Shown one piece after another: positions 9,201-16,966 of a stretch of 64,000 nt of DNA. A program made the position numbers and the translations under genes. The notes under the pieces were generated by a model, which was given only the letters and a program-made list of their open reading frames with translations, made no database searches and was not told the DNA's origin. The stretch spans positions 345,258-409,257 of the forward strand of contig DLHO01000025.1 of assembly GCA_002483265.1 (NCBI GenBank), given 5' to 3'. The first letter of the stretch is position 1, and the number at the start of each line of letters is the position of its first letter. The stretch is from Flavobacteriales bacterium UBA7666. GTDB taxonomy: Bacteria > Bacteroidota > Bacteroidia > Flavobacteriales_D > Crocinitomicaceae.

Positions 9201-12200
9201 GACAGGAAGTGGGATCTTTCCAAGTCTTTCTTTTGGTTCACACATTATTACGATTACAGATATAGGTAACTGTGTGTTTTCACTTCCATTTATGGTTGAT
9301 GAGCCTTTGGAAATTCAATTCGATACTTTACTAACAGATATTAGCTGTAATGCAGGAAATACAGGTGAAATTGAATTTACCAATGTAACAGGTGGAACAG
9401 GAGCAGGAACCTATCAATTTAGTATTGACAATGGAGGAACCTTCCAGGCGGGCAATACTTTCCCAGGACTAGGTGCCGGAATATATAATGTGGCTGTTAC
9501 AGATGCAAATGGGTGTATGGTAAACGGAGCAGTTTCGCTGCAACAAGCACCTGCATTAACATTGGCAACAACAGTTTTTGACCTGACGTGTTTTAATGAT
9601 AGTTCCGGTGGAATCCAAATTGGATCAACTGGAGGAACAGGCGCTTATCAATTCAGTATTGATAATGGAGCTAATTTCTCTCCAATTGAATCATTCTTCG
9701 GTTTGGATGCAGGAACATATAACTTGATTACACAGGATGCTGCAGGTTGTCAGATTACAGGTACTGCAACTGTAAATCAACCGGCGCAGTTGTCAGCAAC
9801 TTATACTCCTACGAATGCACAGTGTTTTGATGTTTGTGACGGAGAAATACTTATAAATGCTACTGGTGGAACAACACCATATTTATACAGTCCGGACAAT
9901 GGATTAAATTTCTTCGTTTCTTCTACACTTACTAACTTATGTGCCGGAAACATTGATATTCAAATAAAAGACGATAATGATTGTTTCATTACGGCTGTTC
10001 AGGTTATTGCTGAGCCAACACCTGTAACATTAACTGTTGTTCCTACGGATGAAACATGTGCTGCTTCCAATGGTCAAATAGCTATTACTGGAGCAGGAGG
10101 AACAGGAGCATATACTTACAGTATTGATAACTCAGTTACTTATGCCGCAACATCAACTTATACAGGTTTACCTGCAGCAGTATACAATGTATTTATCCAC
10201 GATGCGAATAACTGTGAAGCAGATACTTCTGTTTCAATTTCAAATGAAGCATCACCGAATATCATTGGAGCGGCTGTTCAGAATGTAACATGTAATGCTG
10301 CTTGTGACGGACAATTGCAAGTAACAGTTTCCGGAGGAACAGGAGCAATCACTTATTCAATTGGAACTCCTCAGGCTGCTTCTTTGATTACAAATATTTG
10401 TGCTGGAGCTTATACTTTGACGATTACAGATGCTAATGGATGTACGGATACACAACCAATTGTTGTGACTGAACCAACACCACTTGCGGCAACTGTAACT
10501 CCAACAGCTCTGACATGTTTTAATAACAATACAGGACAAATTACTTTTAATGCTTCTGGAGGAACTGCACCATATACATATAGTACGAATAATGGTGCTT
10601 CATTCTCAAACCAGACAACGGTTCAATTCCTTAGTGCCGGAACTTATAATACGGTTGTGAAAGATGCGAATGGTTGTTTGATAAATACGCCTATAGTTTG
10701 TCCTGAACCGGCGCAGTTGGTTGTTCAAAATGTTGCAACAAACAATGCAAGTTGTAATGGAGTTTGTGATGGTGATGCTACTGCTACAATAACTGGTGGT
10801 ACAATCCCTTACAGTTATGCATGGTCAAACGGTGCAACAGGTTCAAATACAACAAATGCATTGTGTGCAGCTTCTTATGATGTTACAGTTACAGATAATA
10901 ACGGGTGTACAACGGTTCAACCTTTCAGTATTACAGAGCCGCCATTATTGGTAATTACAAGTACAAGTGCAACTGATGCATTGTGTAACGGTGATTGCAA
11001 TGGTACGATTACCATTAACTCCAATTTGGCGACAGGATATAGTGTTGACAATGGTACCACATTCCAACCTGCGAATACGTTTACTGGACTTTGTGCAAAT
11101 ACATATACTATTCAAATACAGGATGCTGTCGGATGTACTCAGTCTGGTACTATAACAGTTGGACAGCCACAACCATTGGTTCAGGGACTTATTCCTGAAG
11201 ATGGGTTGTTGATTTGTTACGATGGTTACGGTACTTTATCTGGTAGTGCAACAGGAGGAACAGCACCGTATTATTTTGTTTGGAATACAGGAGATACAAC
11301 TCAGTATTTAAATGTGAACTTAACGGCACCTGCTACATTTACATGTACAGTTTATGATCAAAATGGTTGTGCATCGAATGTTCAAACTGCGAACGTAACA
11401 GTTAGAACTCCATTTGTTGCTTCAGTAACGACTCCTGTAATGGCTTGTCCTGGACAGCCTGTTACAATGACTGGTTCTGGTGTAGATGGTTTACCTGGAT
11501 ATTATTACGAATGGTTGACTCCAACTACTCATGATACATTGGCGAATGGTACTTCTTATACTTATACTCCAAATGGATCGGAAACAGTATTAATGGTGGC
11601 GCATGATGAGTGTTACAGATATGATACACTTCCTGTGACTGTTCAAATCTATGCGTTACCTAGTCCGGAGTTTGTGGTTACACCTGCATCCGGATGTTCT
11701 CCACTTACAACAACATTTAACTTCCCTGCTGGAACTGCCGGTTCTATAACGGATGCTCAATGGACTTTTGGAGATGGTTCAACAGGAAGTGGTACATCGA
11801 ACGTTATTCATACATATACTCCTGTAGGATGTTATGATGTCACAGTTCAGATCACAACAACAGATGGTTGTATTACGGATACTACTTTACAGAATATCGT
11901 TTGTGTAGTACCTGATCCGATTGCCAATTTCAATTGGAGTCCGGTTCCGCCAACAACAATCAATTCGACTGTTCATTTTAATGATAACTCTGTGAATGCA
12001 GTGACTTATGATTGGGACTTCGGAACTTTTGGAACCTCAACTTTGGAAAATCCTGTAATCAACTACGGAGACATTGAGGCTGGAAGTTATCAGGTTTGTT
12101 TGACAGTTACTTCGCCGGAAGGATGTAGAAATGATATTTGTAAACCAATTGTATTCGTTGAAGAATTCCTGATTTATGTACCAAATACATTTACTCCGGA

Positions 12201-12450
12201 TGGAGATGAGTTCAATAACATCTTTAAACCAGTAGTTCCTACTGGAATGGCTTTGGATGACTATACATTTACGATCTACGACAGATGGGGTGAAGTATTG
12301 TTCGAATCACACGATGTGGAATTCGGATGGGATGGAACATACCATGAAGTTCCCGTAAAAGAAGGAGTTTATACCTGGAGAATTGTTGCCAAAGGAGGAG
12401 GAGATAAAAAAGCTCGCGAATTAGAAGGGCATGTGAATATGTTGAAGTAA
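6211..12450 (+). CDS. Giant SprB-repeat adhesin, T9SS type B cargo
   Basis: A cell-surface adhesin of 2079 residues. A signal peptide (LLLLLFTLGFSTVSLAQ) is followed by an N-terminal beta-sandwich region to about residue 335. Residues about 340-1730 hold 17-18 SprB repeats of roughly 65-85 residues, with the pattern C-x-G ... GGT-x-PY-x-YS-x-(D/N)GG ... Y-x-V-x-V-x-D-x-NGC ... I-x-QP. Two PKD-like domains follow (WTFGDGST, YDWDFGTF), and then a type B sorting domain (VPNTFTPDGDEFNN, YDRWGEVLFE, GVYTWRIVAKG). SprB of Flavobacterium johnsoniae is moved along the cell surface by the gliding motor; whether this organism glides cannot be read here. Seven repeats carry two extra cysteines. Starts at 6211 and 6217 are both possible. 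Downstream of the PorP/SprF gene, probably the same operon. Confidence 0.92.
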   Translation: MTMKKTTAFRSICNSLLLLLFTLGFSTVSLAQFPGCPDINAGPDQTLPCSTPCTNLTATPFATGATTTYSVGAIPHTPPIAYNQAGGTAVSVGTDDEWSPPITLPFNFCYYGTNYTTINVGSNGTIQFGGGTAGGAFQPWSYTASCPSTALTTAGDIFGVYHDIDPTVNGTVKWYLLGTAPCRIFVVSYNDLGHFSCNALRSTTMMVLYETTNVIDVYVQNKATCAGWNGGRAIIGIQNPAGTAGVAAPGRNAGANWTVVTPEGWRFTPTGAPNYTVAWFQGATQIGTGNTINVCPTATTTYTSVVTYNRCDGTTVTDNDAVTINFSNLGPATVTPTAESCANYNNGSVVIDNPAGAGPYTVTIAGPAAGSVVEANTAGATANFTNLPDGNYTYTVTGANGCTTNGNFTIGAGPVCCSVTAISSNVVCNGATTGSATATPVGLAPYTYSWTGGQTSQTASNLGAGAYTVTMTDNSGCVATANVSITQPTALSGTLAAVNVSCNGSCNGTITVTAAGGTPAYQYSINGGAFQASNVFTGLCNGTYTVTIRDANNCTVILNQNITQPAVLNITQGAITAAACGANTGSVTVVPSGGTAPYTYTIDGGASQASATFGGLTPGIHNVVVTDNRGCTSNLAITITATNAPIASILTQTNVSCFGGVNGSVIIGLAGGASPFTYSIGGPTQASNTFTNLTAGSYTATVTDGNGCIGTVPFTITTPPQLTFTTTLTAASCNGACDGQVQVNAAGGTTPYQYSSNNGVTYALANPMTGLCPGLVHIVVKDANGCLTNSDVTITQPAPLSATFVNTNPICNGSCDGTITATPSGGTPAYQYSINGGALQPSNTITGACGGNNVIMVQDSHGCQFTSVQNLVDPPGFGIDTTVVTESNCGFNNGAITVVANGTNGPFTYSMDGGPFQPTGVWTNLYAGAYQITAVDQLGCSESVFFGISDIQMSGIVITQTDATCFGVPDGTIQVQNVSGAGDSTQINYELDNVLIQTGSGIFPSLSFGSHIITITDIGNCVFSLPFMVDEPLEIQFDTLLTDISCNAGNTGEIEFTNVTGGTGAGTYQFSIDNGGTFQAGNTFPGLGAGIYNVAVTDANGCMVNGAVSLQQAPALTLATTVFDLTCFNDSSGGIQIGSTGGTGAYQFSIDNGANFSPIESFFGLDAGTYNLITQDAAGCQITGTATVNQPAQLSATYTPTNAQCFDVCDGEILINATGGTTPYLYSPDNGLNFFVSSTLTNLCAGNIDIQIKDDNDCFITAVQVIAEPTPVTLTVVPTDETCAASNGQIAITGAGGTGAYTYSIDNSVTYAATSTYTGLPAAVYNVFIHDANNCEADTSVSISNEASPNIIGAAVQNVTCNAACDGQLQVTVSGGTGAITYSIGTPQAASLITNICAGAYTLTITDANGCTDTQPIVVTEPTPLAATVTPTALTCFNNNTGQITFNASGGTAPYTYSTNNGASFSNQTTVQFLSAGTYNTVVKDANGCLINTPIVCPEPAQLVVQNVATNNASCNGVCDGDATATITGGTIPYSYAWSNGATGSNTTNALCAASYDVTVTDNNGCTTVQPFSITEPPLLVITSTSATDALCNGDCNGTITINSNLATGYSVDNGTTFQPANTFTGLCANTYTIQIQDAVGCTQSGTITVGQPQPLVQGLIPEDGLLICYDGYGTLSGSATGGTAPYYFVWNTGDTTQYLNVNLTAPATFTCTVYDQNGCASNVQTANVTVRTPFVASVTTPVMACPGQPVTMTGSGVDGLPGYYYEWLTPTTHDTLANGTSYTYTPNGSETVLMVAHDECYRYDTLPVTVQIYALPSPEFVVTPASGCSPLTTTFNFPAGTAGSITDAQWTFGDGSTGSGTSNVIHTYTPVGCYDVTVQITTTDGCITDTTLQNIVCVVPDPIANFNWSPVPPTTINSTVHFNDNSVNAVTYDWDFGTFGTSTLENPVINYGDIEAGSYQVCLTVTSPEGCRNDICKPIVFVEEFLIYVPNTFTPDGDEFNNIFKPVVPTGMALDDYTFTIYDRWGEVLFESHDVEFGWDGTYHEVPVKEGVYTWRIVAKGGGDKKARELEGHVNMLK

Positions 12451-12464
12451 TTATAAACCTTTAT

Positions 12465-12509
12465 AAAATAGAAAGAGGGTGGAAAATTTTCCACCCTCTT
12501 TCTATTTTT
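12465..12509. terminator. Bidirectional terminator, perfect 22-bp inverted repeat
   Basis: The arms at 12465-12486 and 12487-12508 are exact reverse complements (core AGAAAGAGGGTGG), with a few central A:T pairs forming the loop. A-rich and T-rich ends give a U-tract on both strands. It serves the adhesin operon and the convergent DinB gene. Confidence 0.9.
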
Positions 12510-12540
12510 ACCTATTTCGGTTCAGACTTGTTTTTTAGAA

Positions 12541-13038
12541 TTAAAAGTCTGTGTAATCTGCTGTTGGACCATAACTTGGTGGAACAGGGATTCCGAGTAA
12601 TCGATAATTTACTCCCAATTGTGCACGGTGATGAACAGTCTGATTGTGAGCAACACGTACTACTTCTTCCTTAGTACAAACCATATGAACTTTAGAACCG
12701 GATTTAAGTGTCCACTCTTCATCGAATACCGAATCATTGGTATTTTCCAAAGCCTTCATTCCTTTTGCAACGCACTCATCAAAATAGCTCATTGCTTCTT
12801 CCATTGAATTTAATTCCTTGGGTTCATATGGAGCCGCTTCAAAATCTAATTCATCTGTTGTTACCGCCATTTCTGCCCACAAAGAAAGATCGATCACATG
12901 AAGAAAAAGATCTCCTATTTTCATGCTTTTTTCATGTACTTGATAATCCTTTTTATCAAAAGGGAAAGCTTGGATAAATTTTCTTGTGGTTTCTGCCTCT
13001 GCGGCCAACTGTGCTTGTAATTGCTCTTTTCTTGTCAT
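12541..13038 (-). CDS. DinB-family protein
   Basis: A 165-residue cytoplasmic four-helix protein of the DinB/YfiT-like superfamily. Members use three histidines to bind a divalent metal, and many are thiol-dependent transferases. Histidines fitting this appear in DLFLHVIDL and AHNQTVHHRAQLGVNYR, the latter being the typical C-terminal helix of the family. The reaction is unknown. It lies 133 bp downstream of a WYL-type regulator on the same strand, and may be regulated by or transcribed with it. Its 3' end faces the adhesin operon across a shared terminator. Confidence in the family is high, in the function low. Confidence 0.85.
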   Translation of the reverse strand: MTRKEQLQAQLAAEAETTRKFIQAFPFDKKDYQVHEKSMKIGDLFLHVIDLSLWAEMAVTTDELDFEAAPYEPKELNSMEEAMSYFDECVAKGMKALENTNDSVFDEEWTLKSGSKVHMVCTKEEVVRVAHNQTVHHRAQLGVNYRLLGIPVPPSYGPTADYTDF

Positions 13039-13171
13039 GATTTCTAATTTTTATACAAAGAAAAGGCAAGGCACTGACAACCCTATGGCAGTCTGTTTTT
13101 AGAATTCAAAATTTAAAATGCAAAATGCAGAAAATCTTCATTTATTAGGTTTTTGAATTCATCATTTTGAA

Positions 13172-13855
13172 TTAATAATTAACGGGTAGTTTATATTCGC
13201 TGAGTGGAATGTGATCACTTACTTCGAATGGATTCATTGTTTTGAAGAGTTCCTCTATGCGTTCAACTTTGAAATCGCGGTAATCCTTTCTTAATTGACA
13301 ATAGCCGATCAAATGCCACGAAAATGCGTAAAAAACCAAACCGATAGGTTCGATAATACGTTCTAAACGTTCATCCTTCAGGCTCAGATAAATGATTTTA
13401 ACTTGGGTTCGTTCCGTAATAGCATGTTGAATTTTAGATAAATATTCAAACTCGAAGGTGAGTCTTGCCGGGAGTTGCAGCTTAATACTTTCATCCAGAA
13501 TTGCAACCTTTTCTTTGTCTACTTGTTTTAAAACAGCTTTTACCTTCGTTAAAGCACTGTCAAATGTTGCTTGAACAGAACGGTCTCCAAAACCTCCAAT
13601 TAAGGATTGAGATAATAGCAAAGCGTTTGCTTCATCCAATGTAAACGAAATAGGAGGTGTGAAGTAACCCGGAATAATGAAGTAACCCTTATTAGGTTCA
13701 AAACTAACGGGGATTCCGGCTTCACCAATGGCCTTAATATCTCTGTAAACAGTTCGGATACTGATTTCAAATTTTTCAGAAATACGCTCAGCACTCACGT
13801 ATTTGCGAGATTGAAGTAAAGTAACAATTCCAAATAAACGGTCTACGCGATTCAT
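13172..13855 (-). CDS. HTH-WYL domain transcriptional regulator (YafY-like)
   Basis: A 227-residue regulator. Residues 1-60 are a DeoR-like winged helix (RVDRLFGIVTLLQSRKYVSAERISEKFEIS, recognition segment RTVYRDIKAIGEAG). The rest carries a WYL domain, with the family motif represented by FYAFSWHLIGYCQLRKDYRDFK. WYL domains bind ligands, often nucleic-acid-related or nucleotide molecules, and control the HTH. The start codon overlaps the stop of the upstream FAD-oxidase gene by 4 bp (ATGA), so it is the middle gene of an oxidase-regulator-DinB transcription unit. Confidence 0.9.
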   Translation of the reverse strand: MNRVDRLFGIVTLLQSRKYVSAERISEKFEISIRTVYRDIKAIGEAGIPVSFEPNKGYFIIPGYFTPPISFTLDEANALLLSQSLIGGFGDRSVQATFDSALTKVKAVLKQVDKEKVAILDESIKLQLPARLTFEFEYLSKIQHAITERTQVKIIYLSLKDERLERIIEPIGLVFYAFSWHLIGYCQLRKDYRDFKVERIEELFKTMNPFEVSDHIPLSEYKLPVNY

Positions 13856-15261
13856 CCTTTTTTAACTGGTAAAACTTTTCCCGGATTCAATAAATTCTTC
13901 GGATCAAAGACTTGTTTAATGGAACGCATCAGGTCAAGCCCAGTTTCATTAAAGGCTAAATCCATATAAGGAGTTTGAACTAAACCAATGCCATGTTCTC
14001 CGGAAATTGTCCCTCCCAAACGAACTACTTCCGTAAACAGTTCACGGATGGCATATGGGAGCTGATTATTCCATGCATCATCATTCAAGTTGTCCTTAAT
14101 AATGTTCACATGCAAATTTCCATCTCCGGCATGTCCGTAGCAAACAGATTTGAACCCATATTTCTTTTCCAGTTCTTTTACTTTCTTTAGAAGCTGAGGC
14201 AATTCATTCCGCGGTACCACAGTATCTTCTTCTTTATAGATGGAATGTGTTTTTACACACTCTCCGATTTTTCTTCGCAAACGCCAAAGACTTTCTTTTT
14301 GGGCTTCCGTTTCTGCAAAAAGGATTTCATCAATGTCGAATTGTTCTACTAATTCCATGATTTTCTCACATTCCTGCATCAAAATATCGAGATTGAAACC
14401 ATCTAATTCAATGAGTAAATGCGCGTCGTGATCTTCTTTCAAAAGATTTGGAGCATCATCCACATAAGGTGATGTGAAGATAATTGCATCCCGATCCATG
14501 TATTCTAATCCGCTTGGAATAATCCCCGCCATGAAAATTTTTCCGACAGCTTCACAAGCTTCAACGCCACTTCTGAAAGGAACCAGTAAGAGCAAATTGT
14601 GAGTTGGGTGAGGGATTAAGCGCAGAACGATTTTTGTAACAATAGCTAAAGTACCTTCACTTCCAACAATCAATTGAGTCAGATTGTATCCGGTTGCATT
14701 TTTAATCACATTGGCTCCTGTCCATATTATTTCCCCATTTGGTAGTACCACTTCCAGATTTAGAACCCAGTCTTTTGTTACACCATATTTCACGGCTTTT
14801 GGTCCACCCGAATTTTCAGCAATATTTCCGCCAATGAAACACGAACCCTTAGAAGCCGGATCAGGAGGATAGAACAATCCAACTGCTTTTACTGCATTTT
14901 GAAGTGCTTCCGTCACAATTCCCGGTTCTGTAATAACCTGATGGTTTTTCTCATCAATGTGAATGATTTTATTCATTCGCTCCAAACTCAGGAGAACTCC
15001 TCCGTAATTTGCCAATGCGCCACCACTTAGACCTGTTCTGGCTCCCGATGGTGTTACGATCAAATCGTGTTCATAGCAATACCTCATAATCGAAGAAACC
15101 TCTTCAACCGTTTCCGGTTTTACTACGATAGCGGGGTAGAAGACGAGATCTTCTGTGTGATCCGAAGCATAATGTTCATCGATTCCCGATCCAAACTGAA
15201 TACGATTATCAAGTAAATTCTTAAAAAAATGAATGTGTTTCTCTTCAAGAGCCTCTGCCAT
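13852..15261 (-). CDS. FAD-linked oxidase (GlcD / D-lactate dehydrogenase type)
   Basis: A flavoprotein of 469 residues that probably oxidises a 2-hydroxy acid such as glycolate or D-lactate. The PCMH-type FAD-binding domain shows PSGARTGLSGGALA (FAD pyrophosphate loop) and GNIAENSGGPKAVKYG. The C-terminal FAD-oxidase domain shows CYGHAGDGNLHVNI and SGEHGIGL, both typical of the GlcD/DLD family. The length is normal for GlcD and there is no fused iron-sulfur domain. Substrate cannot be decided. It is the first gene of the unit that continues into the WYL regulator, by a 4-bp overlap. Confidence 0.88.
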   Translation of the reverse strand: MAEALEEKHIHFFKNLLDNRIQFGSGIDEHYASDHTEDLVFYPAIVVKPETVEEVSSIMRYCYEHDLIVTPSGARTGLSGGALANYGGVLLSLERMNKIIHIDEKNHQVITEPGIVTEALQNAVKAVGLFYPPDPASKGSCFIGGNIAENSGGPKAVKYGVTKDWVLNLEVVLPNGEIIWTGANVIKNATGYNLTQLIVGSEGTLAIVTKIVLRLIPHPTHNLLLLVPFRSGVEACEAVGKIFMAGIIPSGLEYMDRDAIIFTSPYVDDAPNLLKEDHDAHLLIELDGFNLDILMQECEKIMELVEQFDIDEILFAETEAQKESLWRLRRKIGECVKTHSIYKEEDTVVPRNELPQLLKKVKELEKKYGFKSVCYGHAGDGNLHVNIIKDNLNDDAWNNQLPYAIRELFTEVVRLGGTISGEHGIGLVQTPYMDLAFNETGLDLMRSIKQVFDPKNLLNPGKVLPVKKG

Positions 15262-15323
15262 TGTGCGGATTTTCAGTAAAAGTAGCGAATTTCAACTGAG
15301 TTCAAGCCCCGCTCAGCGAACTT

Positions 15324-16850
15324 TTAAGTTTTCGTAATGCGAACAAATTCTCCGCCTAAAATCTTATAAGTATATCCACCAATCTGAATGCTTTGCCCTT
15401 CAGACATGGAAGCAATTTTAGAAATATCTTCTTCAATTGTATGAATAGTTCCCTTGGTTTTCCAGGCAATTAGTAAATAATCTGAAAGTACTTCACCGCT
15501 GGTGGCACCACACAAAATAATATGAACCGGTTTGTGGAATTGATTGAGTAACGAAATGTCTTTTACCGGAGCATTGTTATCAACGATCATCACTAATTCC
15601 TTGTATGGCTTCGCTTTTTGAACTCCTTTGATCAAGGCTTCCATATTATTTTCGGCACAATCTCCGCCGCTTCCTCTTGAACGTACAAAGGACATAATAT
15701 GGATCAAACTATCCAATGTGGAGCTTTTCTGATAGTAGATTCCTCCGGTTGAACCGATCTTCTTTTCAGAATCATTTTTGCTGTCTCCGTCATTGAAAAA
15801 CACGAATTGAAGATTCGGCTCTTTCTTGTGATTCAATTGGTACCACACAGAAAGTTGGCTTGCATAAGGATCCATACTTCCGGTCAAATCACAAACGATC
15901 AGTTTTTCAGTCCATTTATTGCGATTTAAAACCACGGTAACCACATCGTCATCATTCTGTGCTGAAGAACTTTCAGCTTCTTTGAGTTTCAGCTTGTAAC
16001 CCTCCTCTAAACTTACTTTTCGCTCCTTGCAGTATTTTTCGAAAGCCAGTTTTTCCTCCGCCAAACGTTTTTCTTCTGCTTTGATTCGTTCCTCTTCTTC
16101 CTTTTTGCGTTTTTCATATTCTTTGCTTCCCATGTAGGTAATTTCCATGCGGGAATTGATAGTTCCATTTTTGAATTCCGAATCAAATTTCTTGTAGGCT
16201 TTGTGGTATTTGAAATTCAAGGTATAATCATCGCCTTTCGGAATGTATAATTGAATTTCACCTGTTTTACTTGTTTTTCCCTTGAAATTCTTTTTTCGGT
16301 TGACACCCGAGATCACAAAATCCTCATTGATTAGCGGACCATTGTTTAAATCCTTCAGTTTGATCGACATCAATTCGTAATTCTCGATGTGTGGTGGAGT
16401 TTTCAATAGGCCTGCAGGAAGATTGGTTGTATCCGGAAGAGCTGCAATTGCTTTGTTTAAGGTTGTTTTTTCCGTTTCCGACATGGCGAAAAGCGCATCC
16501 TTTTCTTTCATGTTTGGCTCATAAGTCAGAGTTTGTCTGATCTGAGAACCTTCTTTTCCCGAAATGGCTTCTTCATCGCGTGTATAATTCGAAATTTTTA
16601 GGTCGAAAGCCATTTCGCAGGGAACATCAAAGTTTACAAATCCCTTTGGATCACTTTTTTGCTCAAATTTCGTTGCACCGTCTTTGGAGATCAAAGTCAC
16701 AGTTTGATTCGCATAAAAACCGCCTTTAATATTCGTTAATTGATAGGTCAATCGGGAAGTACAATCCTGCCCAAATGAAAAAGTAGACCAAAAAGAAATA
16801 AAGAAAAGAGCAATTCTGAATGAACCGGAAGTAAATCGTGTTGTTTTCAT
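15324..16850 (-). CDS. Secreted von Willebrand factor A-like protein
   Basis: A 508-residue exported protein with a signal peptide ending at STFSFGQ. Two N-terminal beta-rich segments (about 30-110 and 155-240) resemble carboxypeptidase-regulatory or CNA-B-like modules. A highly charged helix follows at about 243-280 (many E, K and R). From residue 315 comes a von Willebrand A-like domain with the metal site motif LIVCDLTGSMDPY (Asp321, a DxTxS form) and later VMIVDNNAPV. Such domains mediate metal-dependent protein binding; the partner is unknown. It stands alone between the FAD-oxidase gene and the divergent DUF2130 gene. A near-consensus -7 box (TACTTTAG) lies 3 nt before its ATG. Confidence 0.72.
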   Translation of the reverse strand: MKTTRFTSGSFRIALFFISFWSTFSFGQDCTSRLTYQLTNIKGGFYANQTVTLISKDGATKFEQKSDPKGFVNFDVPCEMAFDLKISNYTRDEEAISGKEGSQIRQTLTYEPNMKEKDALFAMSETEKTTLNKAIAALPDTTNLPAGLLKTPPHIENYELMSIKLKDLNNGPLINEDFVISGVNRKKNFKGKTSKTGEIQLYIPKGDDYTLNFKYHKAYKKFDSEFKNGTINSRMEITYMGSKEYEKRKKEEEERIKAEEKRLAEEKLAFEKYCKERKVSLEEGYKLKLKEAESSSAQNDDDVVTVVLNRNKWTEKLIVCDLTGSMDPYASQLSVWYQLNHKKEPNLQFVFFNDGDSKNDSEKKIGSTGGIYYQKSSTLDSLIHIMSFVRSRGSGGDCAENNMEALIKGVQKAKPYKELVMIVDNNAPVKDISLLNQFHKPVHIILCGATSGEVLSDYLLIAWKTKGTIHTIEEDISKIASMSEGQSIQIGGYTYKILGGEFVRITKT

Positions 16851-16920
16851 GCGCTAAAGTATGAGGTTTCAATGAAATAAGTACTCTTTTTTGCTTTTGG
16901 TACAGATTATACTGAATTAT

Positions 16921-16949
16921 TTGTCAAAATGGTAGTAATTTTAAGTTTG
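16921..16949 (+). promoter_or_regulatory. Candidate promoter of the DUF2130 gene
   Basis: TTG at 16921-16923, an 18-nt spacer and TAAGTTTG at 16942-16949. This is a good match to the Bacteroidota -33/-7 promoter, 17 nt before ATG 16967. Confidence 0.65.
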
Positions 16950-16966
16950 TTCAATTTTCACCTCTT

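Noticed and set aside
7200..11400. Possible CRISPR-like or tandem DNA repeat array
   Set aside because: The repetition is at protein level (SprB domains) with diverged codons; units are 200-250 bp and lie in one open frame.
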